64,000 nt of DNA from Pseudomonas sp. CCC3.1 (GTDB lineage: Bacteria; Pseudomonadota; Gammaproteobacteria; Pseudomonadales; Pseudomonadaceae), in NCBI RefSeq assembly GCF_034347405.1, contig NZ_CP133778.1:3038001-3102000 (forward strand). Reading direction: 5' to 3'. The notes beneath the pieces are model-generated. The model saw nothing but the letters and a program-made list of their open reading frames with translations, did no database searches and was not told where the DNA came from. Positions 1 to 7,954 of the stretch are shown piece by piece (within the stretch, counting starts at the first letter, position 1; every line of letters starts with the position of its first letter). The position numbers were made by a program, and so were the translations under genes.

Positions 1-866
1 AGGGCAAGATCGGCTCGTTTGAGCGCGTCCTCATAGGATCGGTCTTCGAGCATCATCGTTGTAACACCAATGCTCGCGGTGACGGCTGTCGCTTCCAATG
101 AAAACCGCCCTAGCTCCTGATTGAAGCGATCATGCATACGCTCGGCGAACTGCAGAGCCTGCTCATGCCCTGTATTGGGCAGAGCAACCACAAACTCATC
201 CCCCCCAAAGCGGCATGCCGTGTCACTTTTGCGCAGCGTCGAACGACAAATATTGGCGACCGCCTGGATCATCTCATCCCCTACGTGATGCCCCTTTGTG
301 TCGTTGATTTGCTTGAGGTTATCCAGATCAAACATGCAGATGGAAGTCGGTATGCAAAACCGCGCTAATGACTCGTAGTGGAGCGCCAGGTCATGCTCGA
401 GTTTTCTTCGGTTATAAAGGCCGGTCAACTGATCGGTATCACTGAGTTCCCTCAGTTTGAGCTCCAGGTTGTGCCGGGCCGAAATATTACTCGCGACCCA
501 GAGCACCACCTCCTCGTCGTTCACGAGAAAACTCAGGGCCTGAATGCGCCCTTCAAACCAGATCGGCTCCTTGGGACCTTCATCTGGCAGCCCTTTAACA
601 TCCTGATTACTCAGCTCGTACTCTTCCACCAGTAGCGTTTGAGAGGCCAGCGCCTTAGCAATCTGTTCGAGAAACCAGTTAGCCTTCTCAGGCTTGATCA
701 GATCTGAAATATACAAGCCGACCAGTCCGGTCCCATCGTGGTAATAGCGCGCATCACGCCCACCAAGCACCGCAACGTATCGTCCAGTGCGCGACAAAAT
801 AAATGCCGGATCAGGTAACGCTTCAAGGATTAAAGCCATTTGCTCAAAGCTGATCATTAAGCTCAT
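1..866 (-). CDS. PAS-GGDEF diguanylate cyclase (partial, cut by left edge)
   Basis: The gene starts at ATG 866 and runs off the left edge; about 288 residues are visible. Residues ~5-130 look like a PAS-type sensory region. A GGDEF domain follows, with TDQLTGLYNRR near residue 155, a FDLDNLKQIND segment and RFGGDEF near residues 219-225. The catalytic motif is intact, and RKSD sits five residues before it, so the RxxD product-inhibition site is present. The protein should make cyclic di-GMP from GTP in the cytoplasm. No membrane segment is visible. A second in-frame ATG at 857 is possible; neither start has a strong ribosome site. The unseen C-terminus could carry another domain such as EAL. 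Confidence 0.85.
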   Translation of the reverse strand, partial: MSLMISFEQMALILEALPDPAFILSRTGRYVAVLGGRDARYYHDGTGLVGLYISDLIKPEKANWFLEQIAKALASQTLLVEEYELSNQDVKGLPDEGPKEPIWFEGRIQALSFLVNDEEVVLWVASNISARHNLELKLRELSDTDQLTGLYNRRKLEHDLALHYESLARFCIPTSICMFDLDNLKQINDTKGHHVGDEMIQAVANICRSTLRKSDTACRFGGDEFVVALPNTGHEQALQFAERMHDRFNQELGRFSLEATAVTASIGVTTMMLEDRSYEDALKRADLA

Positions 867-1082
867 CGTCGGAACCGTAGAATGAGTGGCGAACAATGCC
901 AACGATACCATTTAGCCATCACTCATAGAATGATTGCTCTAGCCGCAGTGACTGCCGTTCGACGCCCTTTGTCGCGAGCATCGCAGGCGCTTGAATTGGC
1001 ATGAATACATGCAGAGCGTCGGAAAAATGGCAAAGGAAAGCAGCCACAAAGGCTAATGCCAGTCAGTTAACGCACATCCCCT

Positions 1083-1418
1083 GTGGGATCGGACTTGCTC
1101 TCGATGGCTGCTGTTTTCCGCCCGACAACGAACGCAGAGTACGTAAAGCAGATGTTCGACCTTCCCAAACAAGGGACAACGATCTTCAAGTTACTCACTA
1201 TCCGGCACCGACCGCCATACAACTGTCGTCACACCTATGCGACAATGCGCGCCATGTCTGGCATGAACCCCGCATTTATTTCTCAGCAGCTTGGCCACAG
1301 CGTCCAAATGTTGCTGTCGAGTTATGCGCGATGGATCAACTCAAGCTCAGATTGGAGTGAGCTTGAAAAGCTCCAAATGGGTATCAAAATGATCCCAGCC
1401 CAAATACGCGCTTTCTAA
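1083..1418 (+). pseudogene. C-terminal remnant of a phage-type tyrosine integrase
   Basis: This stretch encodes only the catalytic C-terminal part of a tyrosine recombinase. Readable pieces are PPYNCRHTYATM (the Arg-His box), LGHS (second catalytic His region) and SSYARW with the nucleophilic Tyr, ending in DWSELEKLQ. The core-binding and N-terminal domains are missing and nothing upstream resembles them, so it is a decayed fragment and not a short functional gene. It stops 20 bp before the start codon of ybiT. It marks an old integration event at this border and may be the scar of the element that brought in neighbouring accessory DNA. Confidence 0.75.
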
Positions 1419-1438
1419 GCTATTGATAGGTAAAGTAA

Positions 1439-3025
1439 TTGATCTCTACAGCTAACATCACGATGCAGTTCGGCGCAAAGCCGCTATTCGAGAACGTTTC
1501 AGTAAAATTTGGCGCAGGTAACCGTTATGGTTTGATCGGTGCCAACGGCTGCGGCAAGTCTACTTTCATGAAAATCCTCGGCAGCGACCTTGAACCGTCC
1601 GGCGGTCAGGTCATGCTGGAGCCGAACGTGCGTCTGGGTAAGTTGCGCCAGGATCAGTTCGCTTACGAAGAATTCACCGTGATCGATACCGTGATCATGG
1701 GCCACGAAGAGTTGTGGAAGGTCAAGGCTGAGCGCGATCGTATCTATTCGCTGCCAGAAATGACTGAAGAGGACGGCATGGCCGTTGCCGAACTCGAAAC
1801 CGAGTTCGCTGAAATGGACGGCTACACCGCTGAATCCCGTGCAGGCGAGTTGCTTCTGGGTCTGGGTATTGGCATTGAGCAACACAACGGCCCGATGAGC
1901 GAAGTATCGCCCGGCTGGAAATTGCGTGTTCTGCTGGCTCAGGCATTGTTCTCCGATCCTGAAGTGCTGCTGCTCGACGAACCGACCAACCACTTGGACA
2001 TCAACACTATCCGCTGGCTGGAAAACGTTCTGACTCAGCGCAACAGCCTGATGATCATCATCTCTCACGATAGACACTTCCTGAACAGCGTCTGCACGCA
2101 CATGGCCGACCTGGACTACGGCGAACTGCGCCTGTTCCCGGGCAACTATGACGAGTACATGACTGTCGCGACCCAATCACGCGAACAACTGCTGTCAGAA
2201 AACGCCAAGAAGAAAGCTCAGATCAACGAACTGCAAGCGTTCGTCAGCCGTTTCTCGGCCAACGCCTCTAAATCCAAGCAGGCCAGCTCCCGCGCCAAGG
2301 CGATCGACAAGATCACGCTGGCCGAGGTCAAACCTTCGAGCCGTGTCAGCCCGTTCATCCGTTTCGAGCAGACTAAAAAGCTGCACCGCCAGGCCGTCAT
2401 TGTTGAACGCATGGCTAAAGGCTTTGATGGAAAGACGCTGTTTAAAGACTTCAGCTTTACCGTCGAAGCCGGTGAGCGCGTCGCAATCATTGGCCCGAAC
2501 GGTATCGGTAAAACGACCTTGCTGCGCACCATGGTCAATGAGCTGACACCGGATGCCGGCACGATCAAGTGGACTGAGTCCGCTGAACTGGGCTACTACG
2601 CTCAGGATCACGCTCATGACTTTGAAGACGACGTAACCCTGTTTGACTGGATGGGGCAATGGACTCAAGGCGAGCAAATGATTCGAGGCACCTTGGGCCG
2701 CATGCTGTTCTCGAACGATGACATCCTGAAATCGGTCAAAGTGATTTCCGGTGGTGAGCAAGGCCGTATGCTGTTCGGCAAGCTGATCCTGCAAAAGCCA
2801 AACGTGCTGATCATGGACGAACCAACCAACCACTTGGACATGGAATCCATCGAAGCGCTGAACCTGGCGCTCGAGAACTACCCTGGCACTCTGGTCTTCG
2901 TCAGCCATGACCGCGAGTTCGTATCGTCGCTGGCCACTCGCATCATCGAGTTGAGCCCAAGCGGTGTGATCGACTTTAGCGGCACATACGATGACTACCT
3001 GCGCAGCCAAGGCGTCGTGTTCTGA
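1439..3025 (+). CDS. ybiT: ABC-F family ATPase YbiT
   Basis: This 528-residue protein has two ABC ATPase domains and no membrane segments, as in ABC-F proteins that act on the ribosome. Walker A motifs are GANGCGKST (residues ~34-42) and GPNGIGKTT (~352-360). Both Walker B regions read LLDEPTNHLD or IMDEPTNHLD, with the catalytic Glu present. The interdomain linker is rich in Lys and Arg (NASKSKQASSRAKAID). The sequence closely follows E. coli YbiT from MQFGAKPLFENVSVKFG to the C-terminal YDDYLRS. The start is TTG, preceded by only a weak Shine-Dalgarno (TAGGTAA). An integrase remnant lies immediately upstream, so the promoter may have been changed. A strong terminator follows at 3067. Confidence 0.93.
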   Translation: MISTANITMQFGAKPLFENVSVKFGAGNRYGLIGANGCGKSTFMKILGSDLEPSGGQVMLEPNVRLGKLRQDQFAYEEFTVIDTVIMGHEELWKVKAERDRIYSLPEMTEEDGMAVAELETEFAEMDGYTAESRAGELLLGLGIGIEQHNGPMSEVSPGWKLRVLLAQALFSDPEVLLLDEPTNHLDINTIRWLENVLTQRNSLMIIISHDRHFLNSVCTHMADLDYGELRLFPGNYDEYMTVATQSREQLLSENAKKKAQINELQAFVSRFSANASKSKQASSRAKAIDKITLAEVKPSSRVSPFIRFEQTKKLHRQAVIVERMAKGFDGKTLFKDFSFTVEAGERVAIIGPNGIGKTTLLRTMVNELTPDAGTIKWTESAELGYYAQDHAHDFEDDVTLFDWMGQWTQGEQMIRGTLGRMLFSNDDILKSVKVISGGEQGRMLFGKLILQKPNVLIMDEPTNHLDMESIEALNLALENYPGTLVFVSHDREFVSSLATRIIELSPSGVIDFSGTYDDYLRSQGVVF

Positions 3026-3066
3026 TTTCAGACACCGCGTATCGCTGAGTCAGACGTCTTAACGAG

Positions 3067-3093
3067 AAACCCCGCCCTGGTGACGGGGTTTTT
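3067..3093 (+). terminator. Rho-independent terminator of ybiT
   Basis: A perfect 8-bp stem (AAACCCCG at 3067-3074 with CGGGGTTT at 3084-3091) closes a short loop and runs into a T tract. It lies about 40 bp after the ybiT stop codon. Confidence 0.85.
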
Positions 3094-3537
3094 CGTTTCT
3101 GTGCCTTGCCTGCGCGGGCTACGTCATTGGCGTTAGCTTAAAACAGAGTAAACACCGATCTCTCAAGGATCTGGCAGACTTCGCGACTCAGTACGAGATA
3201 ACTGACAGCCTCCTGCATAAATCTATTGAAGCCCGACTGACTACCAAAAAAATTGAACACTTAACACTCGTGGTATTTGAAAAATCACAAACAAGTCAAT
3301 ATACGCAGCGCTGAGTTATATCAGCAGCACATGTCTTTGTTAATTATTTGAAGTTTTGACCGAGTAATAAAAATGCGCTTTAAGATAATGGCTAAGGTTT
3401 ACCCGCAATTAGTTCGCGAAGACACAAAACACATGCGTGTTGACTACGAAAAGTTAGTAGCCCCTCTGATTGAGTCCATTCGCGAAATTTCGTACAGTGC
3501 CTAAGCAGCACTTTTAGCAGCCTAGCTACCGAGCCAC
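3094..3537. other. Intergenic region, no confident gene
   Basis: This 444-bp stretch is more AT-rich than its surroundings. An open frame without a usable start runs from about 3099 to 3306 on the plus strand (contains SLKDLADFATQYEITDSLL). It may be a fragment of a lost gene, but I do not recognise it. Nothing else is visible before the stop codon of the LysR gene on the other strand. Confidence 0.4.
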
Positions 3538-4434
3538 TCAAAGCACCACAGCGCTCTTTTTCAAGACCTCCTCGATCATCCCGACCATCCAATCAACCCC
3601 CTCCCCCGAGCGCTCCTCCTGATATGCCACCAAAAACTTTTCCTGCTTCAATTTCTGTTTGAGGTTGAGAGTTCGTACCTCACCAGCACTCAGCGGTTGG
3701 GAAAGGAATGCGGAGGACATTACGGCCACTCCATGACCCCCTGCCACAAGCTGTAGCATCGTGGACAGCGAATTACACGAACTGACGTTCCGGCACACAA
3801 CTCCGACGTCATGGAACCACTTCATGACCAGAGCATGATTGGTGGACGGCTCCGACACCGTAATAACTGGGAGTGTAGCCAGTTGCTCTGGAGCTACTGC
3901 ATGGCCAGAAACCAGGGCTGGGGAGGCCACCCAGTGCAGATTTGAGGTGCCAATAGTGCGTTCTACCACATGTCTGACGTTGGAGGGGTTGTTGTGTACG
4001 GCGATGTCCAATTCGCGCGCGGCCATTTTGCGAGATAAGTGGGCACCTACATCCACAGTGATTTCAATGTGCAGGTCTGGGTATCGAGCTTTGACCTGAG
4101 TGAGAATTTCGGACAGACCAAACATCGCAACACTCTCATTCACGCCCACCCGCAGCAGCCCGCGCATAGGATCGCTGATTTCGGCAAGACGACTGAACTT
4201 GTCTGCCAGATTGAGAATCTGCTCCGCCTGAGCGAGAGCTTCATGCCCAATGAGGGTCAAGCCGCTACGTGCGCGCTCTCGATCAAAAAGCTTGACGCCC
4301 AATTGCGCCTCAAGCTCCTGAATGCGAGCCGAGATGGTCGGTTGTGTAAGGTGCTGGTGTCGCGCGGCTGCGTGAAAGCCACCAAGACGCGCAGCCCAGT
4401 AGAAGGTTTCAATTTGCTGTAACGACAACCGCAT
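3538..4434 (-). CDS. LysR family transcriptional regulator
   Basis: This 298-residue LysR-type regulator has an N-terminal winged helix-turn-helix (residues ~3-60, LQQIETFYWAARLGG, then TQPTISARIQELE) and a two-lobed effector domain from ~residue 90. The start at ATG 4434 has a good Shine-Dalgarno, AAGGA six bases upstream. It is divergent from the SDR gene at 4611 and shares a 176-bp intergenic region with two CTATCAA repeats. By analogy with its family it probably controls the SDR gene and perhaps the minus-strand catabolic run at 5650-11490. The effector is unknown. Confidence 0.9.
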   Translation of the reverse strand: MRLSLQQIETFYWAARLGGFHAAARHQHLTQPTISARIQELEAQLGVKLFDRERARSGLTLIGHEALAQAEQILNLADKFSRLAEISDPMRGLLRVGVNESVAMFGLSEILTQVKARYPDLHIEITVDVGAHLSRKMAARELDIAVHNNPSNVRHVVERTIGTSNLHWVASPALVSGHAVAPEQLATLPVITVSEPSTNHALVMKWFHDVGVVCRNVSSCNSLSTMLQLVAGGHGVAVMSSAFLSQPLSAGEVRTLNLKQKLKQEKFLVAYQEERSGEGVDWMVGMIEEVLKKSAVVL

Positions 4435-4446
4435 GATCGATCCTTT

Positions 4447-4486
4447 CTATCAATTAGCACTGAAAAATTTGATTATATCCTATCAA
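4447..4486. promoter_or_regulatory. Paired CTATCAA motifs between divergent LysR and SDR genes
   Basis: CTATCAATTAG lies at 4447-4457 and a second CTATCAA at 4480-4486. The two copies are 33 bp apart, close to three helical turns, as expected for a LysR recognition plus activation site. Related CTATTGATAG and CTATCGA/TCGATAG elements occur upstream of the gene at 10549-11490. That this is the operator is an inference. Confidence 0.4.
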
Positions 4487-4610
4487 CTCCACGGCGTTAC
4501 ATTGAAGTGCATCGCATGAAAGTAGTGGGTTTGAGCAGAGCACATCATGTTCGGGCCGATCACTATCCGATTCACTTGGCTCATAATCGAGTCTGAAACA
4601 GGGCAATGAA

Positions 4611-5396
4611 ATGGATCTGGAGTTGAGTAACAAAACCGCGCTTGTATTGGGTGGCGGCGGTGGATTGGGCAGTGCCATTGCACTGTCACTGGCAAAGGAA
4701 GGGGTAAGAATCGCGGTCGCCGACATCAGTTTGGACGCAGCGCAGAAAACGGTAGCGCTGATTACTGAAGCCGGCTTTCAAGCCTTCGCGTTGGCCTGGG
4801 ATCTGGCGCACCTGGATGTTATTGATCCCAATATCAAGGCCATCGAAGCAGAGTACGGCCCGGTCGATATTCTGGTGAACAACACAGGAGGGCCGCCTCC
4901 CACAACCTCTCATAGTCAAGATGCGGGCCTCTGGTCAGAGCAATTCAATAGCATGGTTCTGTCCGTGATAAAGATTACGGACAGAGTGCTTCCAAGCATG
5001 CGTCAACGCGGCTGGGGACGAGTCATCACTAGCACCTCATCCGGCGTGGTGTCTCCCATCCCGAATCTCGGTATCTCGAACTCGTTGCGACTGGCACTTG
5101 TAGGATGGTCTAAAACCTTGGCGCGTGAAGTAGGCGGGGATGGCATCACTGTAAATATCGTATTGCCAGGTCGAATCGCAACCGGCCGAATTACCTTTCT
5201 GGACGAAGCCAAGGCAAAACGGGAGGGGCGCTCCGTGGAGGAAGTCAGCAAGGAAAGCACCGCAGCGATTGCCGTGGGGCGTTATGGTCAGCCGCATGAA
5301 TATGGCGACGTAGTAGCGTTTCTCGCCAGTGCAAAGGCTGGCTATCTAACCGGCTCCGTAATCCGCATCGACGGCGGACTGATCAGCAGCATCTGA
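4611..5396 (+). CDS. SDR-family protein with altered catalytic Tyr/Lys
   Basis: This 261-residue protein has a short-chain dehydrogenase/reductase fold. The glycine-rich nucleotide site is LGGGGGLG (residues ~13-20), NNTGG follows near 90-94, and the active-site Ser region STSSG is at 141-145. Where the family has YxxxK, this protein reads ISNSL (155-159), so both catalytic Tyr and Lys appear replaced. The C-terminal GSVIRIDGG is normal. It may bind NAD(P)H but do different chemistry, or belong to a divergent subfamily that I recall with the same NLGISN signature. Start ATG 4611 follows AGGG. It is divergent from the LysR gene and is followed by a strong terminator. Substrate unknown. Confidence 0.85.
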   Translation: MDLELSNKTALVLGGGGGLGSAIALSLAKEGVRIAVADISLDAAQKTVALITEAGFQAFALAWDLAHLDVIDPNIKAIEAEYGPVDILVNNTGGPPPTTSHSQDAGLWSEQFNSMVLSVIKITDRVLPSMRQRGWGRVITSTSSGVVSPIPNLGISNSLRLALVGWSKTLAREVGGDGITVNIVLPGRIATGRITFLDEAKAKREGRSVEEVSKESTAAIAVGRYGQPHEYGDVVAFLASAKAGYLTGSVIRIDGGLISSI

Positions 5397-5413
5397 CCTC
5401 CCCTGGCCTCCGC

Positions 5414-5440
5414 GCAGCCATGCTCACATGGCTGCTTTTT
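5414..5440 (+). terminator. Rho-independent terminator after the SDR gene
   Basis: A perfect 9-bp stem, GCAGCCATG (5414-5422) with CATGGCTGC (5427-5435), has a CTCA tetraloop and is followed by five T residues. It lies 18 bp after the SDR stop codon. Confidence 0.9.
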
Positions 5441-5445
5441 CAGCC

Positions 5446-5595
5446 ATGCGCGCACTGACCCACGAGGTAATGGCTCAGGGCGCTGCCGGGGTCATGATCG
5501 CTCCGCCCAACACATTGCGAACCGACGAACAGGAGGTGGGCTCGCCGTACGCAAGTTCGTGCTCGCATGCCGGATTGAAACGGAAAAAGCGCTGA
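5446..5595 (+). pseudogene. Fragment of a DapA-family (dihydrodipicolinate synthase-like) aldolase
   Basis: A 49-codon frame contains QGAAGVMIAPPNTLRTDEQ. I recognise this as a conserved internal segment of DapA-family class I aldolases. After about residue 30 the similarity stops (VGSPYASSCSHAG) and a stop codon follows. Real members are ~290-310 residues, so this is a remnant of a lost aldolase. It lies directly after the SDR terminator. DapA-like aldolases are common partners of SDR, RraA and MFS genes in sugar-acid or hydroxy-acid clusters. Confidence 0.6.
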
Positions 5596-5616
5596 CCTTG
5601 ATCAAAAGGCCAGCGC
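5584..5616 (-). terminator. Terminator of the minus-strand catabolic operon
   Basis: On the minus strand, GCGCTG pairs with CAGCGC (5589-5594 and 5611-5616) around a partly paired loop, followed by five U residues (A5584-A5588 on the plus strand). It lies just downstream of the rraA-like stop codon and overlaps the end of the DapA fragment. Confidence 0.75.
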
Positions 5617-5649
5617 AGGATTAATCATGCAGCAACGATCTTCCAAGCG

Positions 5650-6357
5650 TTACTGCCAAGCCTTGAATGCTTCGTAGCGCTCACGGGTTGCCTCGTTCGG
5701 AGGATAGAGCCCTGGGAGTGCAACACCCCGTCCCACCTCTTGCATCATCCAACCTTCCAGCCGCTCTTGTTCTAGGCCTAACTCAAGCACCTCATCGAGC
5801 AGAGCTGCCGGTATAACCACCGCGCCATCCATATCTGCGACGATAACGTCTCCCGGGATCACGGCTACACCACCACAAGCCACCGGCAGCTGCCAATCAG
5901 CGAAGGTGAGGCTAGCAACTGAGGGCGAAGCAGCTGTACCGGCTGCCCATATTGGCAAGCCCGTGCCCTGAACGCCGGCGAGGTCGCGAACTGCCCCATC
6001 TGTCACCATGCCTGCTACACCGCGATAAACCATACGCTCGCAAAGGATGTCGCCCCACACGCCAGCATCTGTCACTCCCATAGCGTCAACTACAGCGATA
6101 CAGCCGCTGGGCATTTGCTCGATTGCGCCTCTGCTGGAGATTGGCGAAGCCCACGAAGCTGGAGTCGCCAGATCTTCGCGCGCAGGAACGAAACGCACCG
6201 TGAAGGCACGCCCGGCGATGCGCCGGCAGTCTGATACGAGTGGCTTGGCATGGCGAATCCAAACATTGCGCAAGCCCATCTTGAGCAAAACAGTGGTGTA
6301 AGTCGCCGTAGACACTTGGGTCAACATCTCTATTTCTTTAGGTCGTAGATTTTCCAT
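5650..6357 (-). CDS. RraA-like / HMG-CHA aldolase family protein
   Basis: This 235-residue protein belongs to the RraA family, which includes class II 4-hydroxy-4-methyl-2-oxoglutarate aldolases; some members also decarboxylate oxaloacetate. The signature TDGAVRD carries the Arg-Asp pair used for pyruvate and metal binding, and the family segments VTDAGVWGDIL and VIVADMDGAVVIP are present. I chose ATG 6357 because AAGGTG lies seven bases upstream; an ATG at 6384 in the same frame lacks one. It is the last gene of the minus-strand run and sits before a terminator. A catabolic aldolase or decarboxylase role fits this context better than RNase E inhibition. Confidence 0.85.
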   Translation of the reverse strand: MENLRPKEIEMLTQVSTATYTTVLLKMGLRNVWIRHAKPLVSDCRRIAGRAFTVRFVPAREDLATPASWASPISSRGAIEQMPSGCIAVVDAMGVTDAGVWGDILCERMVYRGVAGMVTDGAVRDLAGVQGTGLPIWAAGTAASPSVASLTFADWQLPVACGGVAVIPGDVIVADMDGAVVIPAALLDEVLELGLEQERLEGWMMQEVGRGVALPGLYPPNEATRERYEAFKAWQ

Positions 6358-6485
6358 GAAAGTGCACCTTGCAATACTATCCAATTACTAAATTCGCGCA
6401 GACGGGTTGGCCTGCACGTTATACAAAAAAGAACGCTTAAATATTGTTCGCAAATCAGACTTTCCTACCGACAACAATAAACCTG

Positions 6486-7805
6486 TTATCTATTTACAAG
6501 ACTTTTTGGCAACATCAGTGTGAACAAAGCACCTATCAGCGCAATACCGGAAATTAGATAGACACCATAATCCGTACTACCCGTGACATCTTTAACAAGC
6601 CCAACGATATAAGGGCTGATAAAGCCCCCCACCCCGCCAAGCGAGTTGATCATGGCAATACCGGCCGCCATACCGACGCCGGTTAGAAACAGCCCAGGGA
6701 TGGAAAAAAGAATGGCCGTTGTGGTGTACGCTCCAGCAGCGGCTAATGACAGGCACAGTAACGACATACCAATGGATGTGCCGAATAAGGTGCTTGCAGT
6801 CAGCCCGGTGCCAACGCACATGAACGGCACGGCAAGGTGCCAGCGGCGCTCACGCCGCTTGTCCGAGCTGCGGCCTGTCAGGTTCATAACAATGATTGCT
6901 GCAAGGAACGGAATGGCCGTCACATAACCCACCATCGATGCATCACCTACATGAAGCTGCTGTACCAAAGTGGGTAGCCAGAATGATATTCCATAGGTGC
7001 AGACAGCTTGACAAAAGCAGATGGCAACCATCCACCAGATACGCTTATCTCCTAAAGTGGCACCCAGCGAATGAGCAGTGGCGTCATCACTGTTTGCTGC
7101 GCACTCTTGCTTCAGATCACTGATTACCAGCGCTTTATCTGACGCCGATAGCCAAGTGGCGTCTTGCGGCTTGTCTACTAGCAGCTTCAAGCACAGCAGA
7201 CCCAACACGAGCGAAGGCAATGCCTCCAGCAGGAACATCCATTGCCACCCGGACAAGCCATATGCGCCATGGGTTGCGGATAAGATAGCTCCCGACAATG
7301 GCGCGCCGATCAGTCCGGATAATGGAATCGCGCTAGCGAAAAGCGCAATGATTCGACCTCGGTGCGTACCTGGAAACCACAAGCTCAGATACAGCATGAC
7401 GCCTGGATAAAAACCGGCTTCGGCAGCACCTAATAAGAAGCGTGCGATGTAGAACTGAGTAGGTGTTTGGACAAATACAAAGCAGGCTGAGATGACCGCC
7501 CACAGCACCATAATGCGGGAGATTGTTCTACGAGCCCCTACTTTAAGCATGTACAAATTGCTAGGAACCTCGAATATTAGATAGCCAACAAAGAACAACC
7601 CAGCTCCGAGTCCGTATATGGCATTGCTGAAGCCCAAGTCATCAAGCATGGACAGCTTAGCGAATCCCACATTGATGCGATCCAAGTACGCGGCAACATA
7701 GCAAAGCATCAAAAATGGCACTACGTTCAGTGCAACTCTTCTATAAACACGATCACGAGGTTCGGTCGAGATTTCTGAGGGCGAAACGATGCCTTGGTCG
7801 ATCAT
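6486..7805 (-). CDS. MFS transporter, anion:cation symporter type
   Basis: This 439-residue, ~12-helix carrier begins with a cytosolic segment and then VVPFLMLCYVAAYLDRINVG, the typical first helix of the anion:cation symporter branch (tartrate, phthalate, sugar-acid carriers). The start ATG 7805 has GGAG nine bases upstream. It lies between the hydrolase and the rraA-like gene in the same orientation, with gaps of ~150 and ~128 bp. It probably imports the organic-acid substrate of the cluster; the substrate cannot be read from sequence. Confidence 0.9.
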   Translation of the reverse strand: MIDQGIVSPSEISTEPRDRVYRRVALNVVPFLMLCYVAAYLDRINVGFAKLSMLDDLGFSNAIYGLGAGLFFVGYLIFEVPSNLYMLKVGARRTISRIMVLWAVISACFVFVQTPTQFYIARFLLGAAEAGFYPGVMLYLSLWFPGTHRGRIIALFASAIPLSGLIGAPLSGAILSATHGAYGLSGWQWMFLLEALPSLVLGLLCLKLLVDKPQDATWLSASDKALVISDLKQECAANSDDATAHSLGATLGDKRIWWMVAICFCQAVCTYGISFWLPTLVQQLHVGDASMVGYVTAIPFLAAIIVMNLTGRSSDKRRERRWHLAVPFMCVGTGLTASTLFGTSIGMSLLCLSLAAAGAYTTTAILFSIPGLFLTGVGMAAGIAMINSLGGVGGFISPYIVGLVKDVTGSTDYGVYLISGIALIGALFTLMLPKSLVNR

Positions 7806-7866
7806 TTTATCTAGCTCCCATATATAGAATTGTAGTTTTAAAGGGCAGTCGATAAGGTCAAATTTG

Positions 7867-7902
7867 TTGATTGGCCATCCATTGGGCGGTTGGCCAAATC
7901 AA
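7867..7902. other. Long inverted repeat between hydrolase and MFS genes
   Basis: TTGATTGGCCA (from 7867) is matched by TGGCCAAATCAA (to 7902) with one bulged base and a 13-bp loop. There is no U-run after it on either strand, so it is not a standard terminator. It could be an operator or an mRNA processing or stability element between two genes of the run. Confidence 0.5.
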
Positions 7903-7954
7903 GGAGTCCTTATTATTTTTAAACTACTGCGGTGATAGCTTTTTAAAGAGATAT

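Noticed and set aside
1499..3010. Long minus-strand frames opposite ybiT
   Set aside because: ybiT is a full-length conserved gene; the antisense frames have no family features.
3099..3306. Open stretch without start codon
   Set aside because: It looks partly coding but lacks a start and a family match, so it is noted only as a possible remnant.
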